From assembly GCF_002355155.1 (NCBI RefSeq), contig NZ_AP017369.1, positions 1 to 64,000 of the forward strand: 64,000 nt of DNA, given 5' to 3'. Source of the stretch: Corynebacterium suranareeae. GTDB lineage: Bacteria > Actinomycetota > Actinomycetes > Mycobacteriales > Mycobacteriaceae. Within the stretch, counting starts at the first letter, position 1; each line of letters opens with the position of its first letter. This document shows positions 36,717 through 46,022 of this stretch, one piece after another. The translations under genes were made by a program, and so were the position numbers. The notes beneath the pieces were generated by a model. It did no database searches. It was given only the letters and a program-made list of their open reading frames with translations, and was not told where the DNA came from.

Positions 36717-36884
36717 TCAATCGTTCTGTTGTGTGCGTGTCTCAGTGGGTTCTAGTCCGAGGCGTACCCTCGCATTAATATCAGCGGAATATGATGCGGT
36801 AGCAGCATCGTAGACCATGACGGCATCATCTGACCAGGACTGCTTTGCTTGCTGGGCGAGGCTCTGAAAACTTTTCATGAACAT
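36717..36884 (-). pseudogene. N-terminal remnant of an XRE-type regulator
   Basis: A 55-codon frame with AAAAGG 6 bp before ATG 36884. The product (MFMKSFQSLAQQAKQSWSDD...) resembles the helical N-terminal extension that precedes the HTH in many actinobacterial XRE/HigA-like regulators, ending RVRLGLE where the HTH would start; it then stops. It may be a truncated antitoxin or an independent short protein. Confidence 0.4.
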
Positions 36885-37055
36885 GGCGAACCTTTTTGCG
36901 TGGCGCGGTATCACGTGGTGGAAATGGTTAGAGCATTTCGTTGGCTATCATCATGTGTTTTTCACCCGACTTGGGTCAAATTAGTGCGGAAATAGCTGCT
37001 TGTCCCGCGTGGATTTAGGTGTTCGTTTGCTTGGTCGTGTACTTGGCGGCATAAG

Positions 37056-37335
37056 ACCAAACACAGAGACCCAGAAATCACATTTTCGACGTTTGTGGGT
37101 CTCCTAGTTTGGTGTATCGCTCTCAATACCAAACACAGAGACCCAGAATTTAAGTTTTTGAAGATTCTGGGTCTCCTGGTTTGGTCGCTCTCAAATTTAA
37201 GTCCTTACCCTGAAAAGTCATACCTCCTCAGAAGCCCGTTTAAGAGGTTTTCAAGGTCAAGCGCATACATAAACTCATCTAGAAAACTCGAGGCTTTAAA
37301 CAAGCGACAAACGCTAACGCGTATTTTCATGGCAA
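37056..37335. repeat. Non-coding repeat element, copy C (two tandem hairpins plus block)
   Basis: Hairpin 1: ACCAAACACAGAGACCCA (37056-37073) with TGGGTCTCCTAGTTTGGT (37096-37113). Hairpin 2: arms 37128-37149 and 37164-37185, sharing the same ACCAAACACAGAGACCCA sequence. About 50 bp later comes the block 37234-37335 with ATACATAAACTCATC, AAAACTCGAGGCTTTAAA and CAAGCG, matching copy B. The whole 36472-37684 interval is otherwise without genes except the XRE remnant. Confidence 0.7.
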
Positions 37336-37684
37336 CTGTTCTCGGGTTCCTGGTCAAGTTGCGTTGGTCGGGTTTACCGAGTTGGTGGACCACAATTAGT
37401 GCTGATTCCTAAAAAGGTTGATCTGCTCTACTGATCAAATCTTGCTATTTGTATTCCTCACAGGCCGAACTTTCCAGAAGCTCCTATTGATCGACCGAAG
37501 TTAAGATCGAAAAGTGTGTATTTTTCGCTGGGGTGCAACGGATGGAGAGTTTGTCACCCATGCCAAAAACAGAGAATCAATAAGTTCTTCCTCTAGTGAG
37601 ATTGACCCAAGTCGGGTGGAGTTTGTACGGGCCTGGGGTGTGCAAAAGGTCTTGACACTGAGTGTGCACGACCTACTGACACAA

Positions 37685-37730
37685 AAAACTGCCGCACCAC
37701 AACGAATAACGGTTGTAGCGCGGCAGTTTT
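37685..37730. terminator. Terminator of crgA
   Basis: AAAACTGCCGC pairs with GCGGCAGTTTT, with an inner AAC/GTT pair, and is flanked by A and T runs. It lies 8 bp beyond the crgA stop on the minus strand and would work in both directions. Confidence 0.8.
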
Positions 37731-37737
37731 GAAGTTT

Positions 37738-38010
37738 TTAACGCCAACCCATGGTCATGAGCAGACCGATGATCATCAAACCAAAGCCAATACCGTAGTT
37801 CCATGCATCAAGATCAGCCATGAATGGGATTTGAGGACCAGCAAGGTAGTTTGCGATCAGCCAGACAAGTCCGATGATCATGAAGGCAAACATGATCACC
37901 TTGTACCACATGGGGGTTCCGGCGGAGTTGATTTTAACCGGGGTGCGGTTTGCGCTTGGGTTGCTTGAAACCGGAGCGGTCTCGTTTTTAGTAATTCTTG
38001 CCTTTGGCAT
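37738..38010 (-). CDS. crgA: Cell division protein CrgA
   Basis: A 90-residue protein with a basic N-terminal tail and two membrane spans (about residues 36-56 and 71-88) separated by [16 protein letters not shown], the CrgA pattern. CrgA interacts with FtsZ and septal peptidoglycan synthesis proteins in Actinobacteria. It lies downstream of pknB, as in mycobacteria, in the same direction. Confidence 0.93.
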   Translation of the reverse strand: MPKARITKNETAPVSSNPSANRTPVKINSAGTPMWYKVIMFAFMIIGLVWLIANYLAGPQIPFMADLDAWNYGIGFGLMIIGLLMTMGWR

Positions 38011-38102
38011 TATTCACACCTTCATGTTTATTGTCTTGGAAACCCCAGCAACTGGTACTTATCTTGTTTGAGCTTAACGTATCAGTTGTGGGGCAAGCTA
38101 GC

Positions 38103-40034
38103 TTACTGGTCTTGGATTAGGGCTGAGATATCGAACTCGAAGAGCCGCACGGTTACTTGTGCATCTTTGCGGAACAGATCGTTTGGTGATGGGGATTGGT
38201 GGCCGATCTTGTTTTGGTCCACAAGTGCTGCGGTTCGGATGGGGTCGCCGACAATGAGGGATTGATCTGGGGCGGTCCATCCGGCGGCTCTGAGGGCGTC
38301 GATTGCTTGTTGGGTGTTTAGTCGAGCCAGGTCAGGGGCCTTGATGAGCATGCCGTTGGAGACTTCCACCGTGATGGTGGAGCCTTTCGGTTGCTCTGTG
38401 CTTTGGCCTGAAACTGAAAGGACTTCACCTTCTGGTTGTTCACTGTCCACGTAGGATGCTGTGGGGGTAAAGCCCATGGAGATGAGGTTTTGTTCTGCTT
38501 GTGACCAGTTCATGCCGGTGAGGTTGGGGACTCGGATGCTTTCGGCGCCTGAGGACATGGTCAAAGACACCGACGAGCCCACGACTACTTCTTGGCCGGC
38601 TTCGGGGTTTTGGTCGATAACGCGGCCTTCTTCAACGTCGTCGGAGTTTTCTTCGCGGACGTTTTGGTTGAGTTCAAGGCCTGCGTCTTCCAAAGTGCGG
38701 GCGGCTTCTTCAAGAGTCATGCCGGACACGTCTGGGATGTTGATCATTTCTCGGCCGGTGGACACGGTGAGGGTCACGGTGGCACCGCGGCGGATTTCTG
38801 AGCCGACACTTGGGTTGGTGCGGATCACTAGCCCTGTTGATACATCGGCGCTGGGTTCTTCAACGATGTTGACGTTGAATCCTTCAGCTTCAAGTTCAGT
38901 TACTGCTTCTTGTTGTGGTAGTCCTTCGACGTTCGGGATAGCTTGGGTAGCAGAAGATGAGCTGTTGGTGACGTAGTCGTAGGTAAATGCGCCAGCAACA
39001 CCGACGACACCTAAGGCGAGGACGGTGGCAAGCGCAATCAGTCCCTTGGAGCCGCGTTTAGAACTCCCCGCAGATCTACTAGCCCCAGCCTCGCCTGAGG
39101 CGGGCGCGATGCGGGTGGAGGTGCGCGTCGATAAGCGTGGTTCTGGTTCTTCTTCGGTCTCAACGTGGGCGCGGGCGGCGTGTGAGACCGCATTGCGGGA
39201 TAGTCGGCCCAGGTCAGCTGCCATTTCTGCGGCTGTTTGGTAGCGGTCGGCGGGGTGTTTCGCCATGGAGGTTAAAACCACGGCATCCACGTTGAGTGCA
39301 GAAGTCGGCGTGAGGTTAGCGATGAAATCCGAAGGAGGAGTCGGATCTTCTTGAACATGCTGATAAGCCACAGCGAAGGGGGATTCGCCTTCAAAAGGTG
39401 GCTTGCCGGTGACCAGCTCATACATCACGCAGCCGGTGGCGTAAATATCAGAACGCGCATCGGCGGGCTTGCCCCGGGCTTGTTCGGGGGAGAGGTACTG
39501 CGCAGTGCCGATGACAGCGGAGGTCTGAGTCATGGCGGAGGTTGAATCGTTGACTGCGCGGGCGATGCCAAAGTCCATGACTTTCACGCCACCGGTGTTG
39601 GTGATCATGATGTTGGCTGGTTTTACATCGCGGTGAATAATTCCTGCTTCGTGGGATGCCTGCAGCGCTTCACACACCGGAATGAGGATGCTTGCTGCAT
39701 CAACCGGCGTGAAAACGCCATCCTCGGTGACTACTTCGCGCAAGTTTCGGCCGTGGACGCGTTCCATCACGATATAAGGAACGGAGGTGCCATCACGGTC
39801 TACTTCGCCGGTGTCAAAAACAGCGACGATTGATGGGTGGCTGAGTTTGCCGGAATTTTGTGCTTCCCTGCGGAAACGTTCCCGGAAATTTGGGTCTTTT
39901 GCCAGGTCGATGCGCAGCATCTTTACCGCGACCTCCCGACCAATGAGCGTGTCGGTGGCCGCGAACACCTCGCTCATGCCGCCGGAGCCAATGACGGCGC
40001 CCAGCTCATAGCGATCAGCGATCACGAAGGTCAC
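38103..40034 (-). CDS. pknB: Ser/Thr protein kinase PknB
   Basis: A 643-residue sensor kinase. The cytoplasmic kinase domain (about residues 8-275) has GSGGMSEVF, Lys38 in AVK, HRDVKPAN with Asp136, DFG at 154-156 and the activation loop TSAVIGTAQYLSPEQA. A juxtamembrane linker (about 280-335, coded partly by a 12-mer copy at 39125-39136), one membrane span (near residue 345) and four extracellular PASTA repeats follow; PASTA domains bind muropeptides or lipid II. It is the last gene of the operon; ATGA-type overlap with pknA. Confidence 0.97.
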   Translation of the reverse strand: MTFVIADRYELGAVIGSGGMSEVFAATDTLIGREVAVKMLRIDLAKDPNFRERFRREAQNSGKLSHPSIVAVFDTGEVDRDGTSVPYIVMERVHGRNLREVVTEDGVFTPVDAASILIPVCEALQASHEAGIIHRDVKPANIMITNTGGVKVMDFGIARAVNDSTSAMTQTSAVIGTAQYLSPEQARGKPADARSDIYATGCVMYELVTGKPPFEGESPFAVAYQHVQEDPTPPSDFIANLTPTSALNVDAVVLTSMAKHPADRYQTAAEMAADLGRLSRNAVSHAARAHVETEEEPEPRLSTRTSTRIAPASGEAGASRSAGSSKRGSKGLIALATVLALGVVGVAGAFTYDYVTNSSSSATQAIPNVEGLPQQEAVTELEAEGFNVNIVEEPSADVSTGLVIRTNPSVGSEIRRGATVTLTVSTGREMINIPDVSGMTLEEAARTLEDAGLELNQNVREENSDDVEEGRVIDQNPEAGQEVVVGSSVSLTMSSGAESIRVPNLTGMNWSQAEQNLISMGFTPTASYVDSEQPEGEVLSVSGQSTEQPKGSTITVEVSNGMLIKAPDLARLNTQQAIDALRAAGWTAPDQSLIVGDPIRTAALVDQNKIGHQSPSPNDLFRKDAQVTVRLFEFDISALIQDQ

Positions 40035-41443
40035 TGCGCTCCTCCTACATCCAATAGGCCATTTACTGCATCAATAAGATCATCTGCGGGTGCAGTGGTC
40101 TCATCTGGAACGCTAGCACTCGTTCTAGGGGTTGAGGTAGGAAATGGAGTCGAAGTTCGACTTGTTGTTGTGGAAGTTTCCGTTGAAGGCTCCTCGGTAG
40201 TGCTTTCTTCACTTGTCGTTGTTTGATGCGTAGATGTTTCAGGCTCACTGTAGGTAGGCATCGGCGGAAGCGTTGGCGGAACCCATTCGGAGGTAGTTTC
40301 CTCCACGGTTGGGGTGTAGGTTTCCGTGATGGTTTCTGGCGTGGTGGTTTCCTCTGGAGTGTTGTTAAACAGCATTCCGGTGGTGCCCGCATAAATCACC
40401 GCACCAATAATCACGGCCAAAAGTGCTGCGATAAACAGCCCAATGCCAATGCCTGAACCGCTTTTCGGGGCGGCCTGCTGGGTTATTGTTGCAGGCCGGG
40501 CCACCTTGCCCAGCATTGCGGTTGATTCGCTTGGCGACGGCGCCTCCGCCTGCGCCATCATCGCACTCGTGCGCGGTTGCGGCGGGCGTTTGCCCAGGCG
40601 CACGGCAGACACCGCCAACGCCATTTCATTTCCATCCGGGAAACGCCTACCTGGATCTTTACGCAATGCAATGCCAATGAGCTCACGGGTTTGCGCCGTA
40701 ATGCTGGTGGGCATCTGTGGTGGAGCCTGATTGATATGCGCAATAGCCACCGACACGGATGAATCACCGCTGAAAGGTCGACGACCCGACATCATTTCAT
40801 AGCCGACCACACCCAGGGAGTAGATATCAGAAGCCGCGGTGACTTCCTTACCTTGAGCTTGTTCCGGTGAGACATACTGAGCAGTGCCCACAACCATGCC
40901 GGTGCGTGTCAACGGCACAGCAGCGGCAGCTTTTGCGATACCAAAGTCTGTGATCTTCACAATGCCATTGGCAGTAATCAACATGTTGCCTGGCTTGATA
41001 TCGCGGTGCACCATGTTCATCCGGTGAATCACCGATAGCCCATGCGCTGCCTGTTCCAGCACATCAAGAGCTAGGTCTTCCGGCAAGCTGCCTTCGCGCT
41101 CTAACAGATCAGCGAGTGATTCACCGCGCACAAACTCCATGACGATGAAACAAAAAGTATGGCCTGCAGGATCTGGAACTTCGCGGTAATCATAGGTTGC
41201 CACCACGTGTTCAGAATCAATATTTTCCGCTGCCTGAGCCTCGTTGCGGAAACGGCTTAAAAATTCCCGGTTATCCGAAAACTCAGGGCGCAGCACCTTG
41301 ATGGCTACTTCGCGGTCATTCACCACATCATCAGCCAGCCACACCGTTGACATGCCGCCGTGGCCGATGATCCATTGAAGGCGATAATCAGCACCGATGA
41401 GTTCTTGGAGTCGATCTTTTCCAGTGATGTCTTCTTGACTCAT
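40031..41443 (-). CDS. pknA: Ser/Thr protein kinase PknA
   Basis: A 470-residue kinase with the domain at about residues 20-280 (GHGGMSTVW, AIKVLRPEF, HRDIKPGN, DFGIAKA, GTAQYVSPEQA), one membrane span near residue 345 (GIGIGLFIAALLAVIIGAVI) and a Thr/Pro/Ser-rich extracellular tail without PASTA repeats. Together with PknB it phosphorylates cell-division and wall-synthesis proteins. GGAGG 9 bp before the ATG lies at the end of pbpA. Confidence 0.96.
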   Translation of the reverse strand: MSQEDITGKDRLQELIGADYRLQWIIGHGGMSTVWLADDVVNDREVAIKVLRPEFSDNREFLSRFRNEAQAAENIDSEHVVATYDYREVPDPAGHTFCFIVMEFVRGESLADLLEREGSLPEDLALDVLEQAAHGLSVIHRMNMVHRDIKPGNMLITANGIVKITDFGIAKAAAAVPLTRTGMVVGTAQYVSPEQAQGKEVTAASDIYSLGVVGYEMMSGRRPFSGDSSVSVAIAHINQAPPQMPTSITAQTRELIGIALRKDPGRRFPDGNEMALAVSAVRLGKRPPQPRTSAMMAQAEAPSPSESTAMLGKVARPATITQQAAPKSGSGIGIGLFIAALLAVIIGAVIYAGTTGMLFNNTPEETTTPETITETYTPTVEETTSEWVPPTLPPMPTYSEPETSTHQTTTSEESTTEEPSTETSTTTSRTSTPFPTSTPRTSASVPDETTAPADDLIDAVNGLLDVGGAQ

Positions 41444-41446
41444 GAT

Positions 41447-42871
41447 TTAAAATCCTCCGGCTGCCTGAAGCACAGCTCGGCCAATTGGGGCTGCGACCTG
41501 ACCACCAGTTGCACCAGTGCCAAATCCACCGCCATTTTTCACCAACACAGCAACAGCCACATCATTGTTAAACGCCACGTACCAGGTGTGAGGTGGTGTG
41601 TTTTCATCACCATGTTCTGCCGTGCCAGTCTTGGACGCAATCTGAATACCTGCATAACCAGACGTATTGCGTTCTGATGCTTCCATCAGAGTCTTGAGCT
41701 GTTCGGCAATTTCTGGTTCAACGCCACCTACTGATTTTGGCTTATGAGTGCTTAGTTCACTTAAATCCTGACCAGTAACTTTAGAAACCAAATAAGGCTC
41801 CATGCGCACGCCACCATTGGATACGGTGCCTGCCATGACAGCAGCTTGCAAAACATTCATTTCCACGTCACGCTGTCCGATGCTGGACTGGCCCAAAGCT
41901 GCATCATCTGGGATTTCACCCAAGCCACCAGGAACATTGCTCAAACCAAGATCATAGGTTTGTCCCACACCGAAATCCTCGGCAGCAGCACGTAGAGCAT
42001 CCACGCCGACATCAATGCCGGTTTCAACAAACGCAGTGTTACAGGACAGCTGGAAAGCAGTGAGCAGGGTAGTGGTTCCACCACCTGCACAGGTCTGGCC
42101 ACCATAGTTAGTCAACGTGGTGTTCGTGCCTGGCAAAGTAACTGCTGCTTCTGCTGTCACGGTGGAATCAGCAGAGTAGCCGTTTTCCAGCGCGGCTGCA
42201 GTGGTGATGATCTTGAAAATAGAACCAGGAGGCAGGGATTCCTGCGTGGCATGATTGAGCAATGGTGCACCTTCTGAAGAGGTGTATTCCTCCCATGCTT
42301 GTTCTGCTGTTGCTGGATCCACAATCTGATTGGGGTCATAGCTTGGTGAAGACGCCATGGCGAGCACCTCACCCGTGCTTGGGCGAAGTGCCACAACAGC
42401 TCCCTCGTAGCCGCTTTGGCTTAATTGCTCATAGGCAGTTTGCTGAGCATTGGTGTCCAATGTCAGCTCAATATTTGCTCCATGGGAGGGGCTGCCAGAA
42501 ATGACATCCAACCACTGGGAGGTAAATAGGGAAGGGTCACTGCCGTTAAGAACAGAGTTGTATCCCAATTCCAATCCCGCTGCGCCATAAATATCGGAAA
42601 GGTAACCCACCACTGGGGCATACGCAGAAGGGTTGGTGATGTAGCTTCGCTGGTAATAGCCCTGATCATCTTGACTAGACTCCGCGAGCACTTGGCCACC
42701 AGCAGAGATCTGCCCACGAGGAGTGGACTTTGCCTCCAAGAAGCCACGAGCATTAAGTGGATTTTGGGCAAGCTCATCATCCCTAAACGCCTGAATCCAG
42801 GTGAGGTTTGCAATGAGCACCAAGATCAAAATCAACGAGAAGATGGAGGTGATTCGGATCGAGCGGTTCAT
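41447..42871 (-). CDS. pbpA: Penicillin-binding protein (class B transpeptidase) PbpA
   Basis: A 474-residue membrane-anchored transpeptidase. A single N-terminal span (residues 8-28) is followed by a dimerisation region and the penicillin-binding domain with SxxK in PPGSIFKIITT near residue 222, SCN near residue 272 and KTG in ASKTGTAEHG near residue 422. It cross-links peptidoglycan and partners with the RodA/FtsW protein encoded just upstream (ATGA overlap). Confidence 0.95.
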   Translation of the reverse strand: MNRSIRITSIFSLILILVLIANLTWIQAFRDDELAQNPLNARGFLEAKSTPRGQISAGGQVLAESSQDDQGYYQRSYITNPSAYAPVVGYLSDIYGAAGLELGYNSVLNGSDPSLFTSQWLDVISGSPSHGANIELTLDTNAQQTAYEQLSQSGYEGAVVALRPSTGEVLAMASSPSYDPNQIVDPATAEQAWEEYTSSEGAPLLNHATQESLPPGSIFKIITTAAALENGYSADSTVTAEAAVTLPGTNTTLTNYGGQTCAGGGTTTLLTAFQLSCNTAFVETGIDVGVDALRAAAEDFGVGQTYDLGLSNVPGGLGEIPDDAALGQSSIGQRDVEMNVLQAAVMAGTVSNGGVRMEPYLVSKVTGQDLSELSTHKPKSVGGVEPEIAEQLKTLMEASERNTSGYAGIQIASKTGTAEHGDENTPPHTWYVAFNNDVAVAVLVKNGGGFGTGATGGQVAAPIGRAVLQAAGGF

Positions 42872-44193
42872 GCAGACACCTCCGCAGCTGGCTTAGACAT
42901 CAGTGGTCGGCGTGCACTGTCAGAAATCCGCAAAATGATTGCCAACAAGATGTAGTTAGCCATCAATGAGGAACCACCCTGCGACATAAATGGAGTGGTT
43001 AAACCGGTCATCGGCATCAGGGAAGAAATACCTGCAACAACCACGAAGATCTGGATCATAATGGTCATCGATAGTCCCGATGCCACAAGTTTGCCGTAAC
43101 TATCGCGAGCCAATGTTGCAGTACGCATGCCACGAGTGACAAACACACCAAACAACACGATGATGGCAGCAAGACCCACAAGGCCTAGCTCTTCACCAAT
43201 GGCAGCCAAGATGAAGTCGGAGTGCACAACCGGGATCATGTTGGGATAACCCTGACCAATTCCGGTGCCGGTGATTCCACCCCAGCTCATGCCAAACAAA
43301 GACTGGGACAGCTGGTAGCCGGTGGTGTCATAGTGGGCTACAGGATCGACAAAGTTTTGCACACGTTCTTGGATCTTGGCAGAAACTTGGTACACCGCAA
43401 ATGCACCCACAGCCACCAGGACTGCACCGATCAGCAGCCAAGAACCACGGCCGGTAGCCAAGTACACCATGGCCAACACGGTGGTAAACAGCAACAGTGC
43501 TGGACCAAAGTCATTTGCGCCAGCCATGATCAAAATCGCCAAAGCCCACACCACAAGAATCGGTGCGAGGTCGCGTAGACGAGGGAAATCCATGCCCAAG
43601 AAGCGGTAACCGGCAACGGTAAACAACGCGCGCTTGGTTGCTAGCAGCTGAGCAAAGAACAACAGCAGCAAAATCTTAGAGAACTCACCAGGCTGAATGG
43701 AAAAAGGCCCAAGCCAAATCCAAATGCGGGCTTCTACGCCACCTGGCTGTGGCCACACCAGCGGCAGCGCCAGCAGCACAATGCCCACCACACCCAAAAT
43801 GTAGGAATAGCGAGACAAAGACTTGTGATCACGCAGCAGCAACAACACAGCCACCATCAGCACAACACCAACAAAAGTCCACATCAATTGGCTATTAACC
43901 GTGTTGTATCCAGTGGCGTTATCGAGGCGGTAAATCATCACCAAACCAATGCCGTTGAGCACCGCCACCACCGGCAGCATGATCTGATCGGCATAGGGGG
44001 CTACCCACGCCATAGCTAAGTGCGCCACGATAAATACACCAATGTATCCACCGATCAGCATGAGAATATGCGCGCCTAATTCATTGCCCATGGCCAGCTC
44101 GAGGCTGATGAACATGATCGACACAACGAGTGTGGCCAGTATCAACAGCCACATTTCCTTGCGACGCAGCTTTAATCGTTCAAGCGTGTTCAT
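42868..44193 (-). CDS. rodA: RodA/FtsW-family glycan polymerase
   Basis: A 441-residue SEDS-family membrane protein with about ten to twelve spans. Motifs include WIWLGPFSIQPGEFSKILLLLFFA near residue 160 and SDFILAAIGEELGLVG near residue 320. It polymerises lipid II with its cognate PBP. ATG 44193 (MNTLERLKLRRKE) has GGGAGGTG just upstream; the TTG at 44208 is less likely. The ATG overlaps the ppp stop as ATGA. Confidence 0.94.
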   Translation of the reverse strand: MNTLERLKLRRKEMWLLILATLVVSIMFISLELAMGNELGAHILMLIGGYIGVFIVAHLAMAWVAPYADQIMLPVVAVLNGIGLVMIYRLDNATGYNTVNSQLMWTFVGVVLMVAVLLLLRDHKSLSRYSYILGVVGIVLLALPLVWPQPGGVEARIWIWLGPFSIQPGEFSKILLLLFFAQLLATKRALFTVAGYRFLGMDFPRLRDLAPILVVWALAILIMAGANDFGPALLLFTTVLAMVYLATGRGSWLLIGAVLVAVGAFAVYQVSAKIQERVQNFVDPVAHYDTTGYQLSQSLFGMSWGGITGTGIGQGYPNMIPVVHSDFILAAIGEELGLVGLAAIIVLFGVFVTRGMRTATLARDSYGKLVASGLSMTIMIQIFVVVAGISSLMPMTGLTTPFMSQGGSSLMANYILLAIILRISDSARRPLMSKPAAEVSA

Positions 44194-45545
44194 GACACCT
44201 CCCTGCAATTGACTCCGGGTTCATTCCTATCGCCACCGGTGGTTACTTCCTTATTCACACACACCGGCAACGCTTGCGCAGCTAAGCGCTGCATTTGCGC
44301 CTGGACTTCGTCATAAGAACCAGACGGTAGCCCTGCGACATTACCGCGAACAGACGCCGGTAAATCATCCAACTTGAAAGAAGTACCGTTTTCACAGGAT
44401 TCCTTGAGAGACAACGTGCCAGCTTCATTCAGACACGCCACCTGGAATTCCGAATGCAAATCCTTGCCAAAGATGCGGTAATCCACACCCTGTTCCACGG
44501 TGATGGCTTCTTCATCATTGACAGCGACATAAAAAGTGCTGTCAATACGGGAGTAGCCCCACCATCCTGCGGCAACTACACCGATGAGGATGACCAGGGC
44601 TACGATCAAAACCGCAAGTTTGCTGGAACTTTTCTCCGGTGGCTCCTCAATCGTGGGAACATCCTCCGTTCCAGCATCCGATATCTTAGGCGCCGGATCA
44701 ATTACTTGGGGACGCCGCGTGATTGCTGCAGCACGGCCCGCAGCTGTATCAGGACGCGGATCTTCCGGCTGCTCACCATTGAGTGCTCCAGCCGTTAACG
44801 GTGCTGATGCTTCCTCTGCTGCTTCTTCCTCAGAGACTTCCACAACATCAGAGACAATCACCGTTACATTGTCTGGCCCACCAGAACGCAGCGCCAGCTC
44901 CACTAACTTGGTAGCCGCATCCTGCGGGGTACCGATACGCAACGTTTCTTCAATGGTGGAATGCGTAACCGGATCAGACAGACCATCCGAGCATAACAAC
45001 AAACGATCCCCAGGCAGTGCCGGGAATTGCTCCAACGTAGGGACCACAGGGTGGCCGGTATAAGCCTTAAGAATTAAAGAACGCTGAGGGTGAGTTGAAA
45101 CATCCTCTGGATCAAGCTTGCCCTCAGCGACCAACGACTGAACAAATGTATCGTCGACGGTAACCTGCACCAACTTATCGTCGCGAAGCACATAACCGCG
45201 ACTATCGCCGACGTGGCACATTGCCAGGTCACGCCCGTTAAACATAAACGCCGTCAACGTCGTACCCATGCCATCGCGCGCCGGGTCCTCAGCGATGCCA
45301 TCGGCGATCGCCGCATTGGCTTCATCCGCAACCATGCCGACCAACGCCAACATATCGTTGTCACCAGGATCAACATCAAGCGCACGCAAATGATTAATCA
45401 TCGTCTGGGACGCGATCTCACCTGCAGCATGGCCGCCCATGCCATCAGCCAACGCCAACAAATGCGGGCCAGCATACGCAGAATCCTCATTGTTTCCGCG
45501 AACCAGCCCCCGGTCAGATGCCACCGCATATTTAAGTTTCAACAT
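44190..45545 (-). CDS. ppp: PP2C-type protein phosphatase (PstP/Ppp)
   Basis: A 451-residue phosphatase that reverses PknA/PknB/PknG-type phosphorylation. The PP2C domain (about residues 5-235) contains the metal ligands in RGNNEDSAYAG, LADGMGGHAAGE, VGDSRGY and GGPDNVTVIV. A linker, one membrane span (near residue 315) and an extracellular tail follow. The start overlaps the fhaB stop (TGATG). Confidence 0.95.
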   Translation of the reverse strand: MLKLKYAVASDRGLVRGNNEDSAYAGPHLLALADGMGGHAAGEIASQTMINHLRALDVDPGDNDMLALVGMVADEANAAIADGIAEDPARDGMGTTLTAFMFNGRDLAMCHVGDSRGYVLRDDKLVQVTVDDTFVQSLVAEGKLDPEDVSTHPQRSLILKAYTGHPVVPTLEQFPALPGDRLLLCSDGLSDPVTHSTIEETLRIGTPQDAATKLVELALRSGGPDNVTVIVSDVVEVSEEEAAEEASAPLTAGALNGEQPEDPRPDTAAGRAAAITRRPQVIDPAPKISDAGTEDVPTIEEPPEKSSSKLAVLIVALVILIGVVAAGWWGYSRIDSTFYVAVNDEEAITVEQGVDYRIFGKDLHSEFQVACLNEAGTLSLKESCENGTSFKLDDLPASVRGNVAGLPSGSYDEVQAQMQRLAAQALPVCVNKEVTTGGDRNEPGVNCREVS

Positions 45546-46006
45546 CAGGGAACAAGCCTCACTGTTGTACGACCAATACGGATATCCGTGCCCACCGCAA
45601 TCTGCTCAGGCTGATCAATGCGCGTACCACCAACAAACGTGCCGTTACGCGAATCCAGATCCTCCACAAACCACTCCGAGCCACGCTTAAACACACGGGC
45701 ATGCATGCCGGAGGCATAATCATCGCCCACAACAAACGTGCATTCCGGGCTGCGGCCCATCGTCATATCCTCCGACACCTCAATCGAAGAGCCAGCCAGC
45801 GGGCCCTCCACCACCGTCAAAAGACGAGGTGGGCTGGAACGGTTAAACGCGCGCGCCAAGCCCTGCGGTGCCGCGACGGAATTGCTTGTCGACGCCTGAC
45901 CCGTCACTTTCAAATCCGCCCTCATAGCGCGCAGCGCCATCAAAACGAAAAACCACAACACCACAAGCAACGCAACGCGAAGCCCAAGAAGGACCAGAGA
46001 ATCCAT
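45545..46006 (-). CDS. fhaB: FHA-domain protein FhaB (FipA-like)
   Basis: A 153-residue protein with an N-terminal membrane span (residues 5-25) and a C-terminal FHA domain (about residues 75-145, with GRSPECTFVVGDDYASGMHARVF and DLDSRNGTFVGGTRI) that binds phosphothreonine. The mycobacterial homologue links PknA/PknB to division. The linker between the two parts carries a 12-mer copy (45884-45895). Confidence 0.93.
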   Translation of the reverse strand: MDSLVLLGLRVALLVVLWFFVLMALRAMRADLKVTGQASTSNSVAAPQGLARAFNRSSPPRLLTVVEGPLAGSSIEVSEDMTMGRSPECTFVVGDDYASGMHARVFKRGSEWFVEDLDSRNGTFVGGTRIDQPEQIAVGTDIRIGRTTVRLVP

Positions 46007-46022
46007 CGATCAACCTCTCCCT

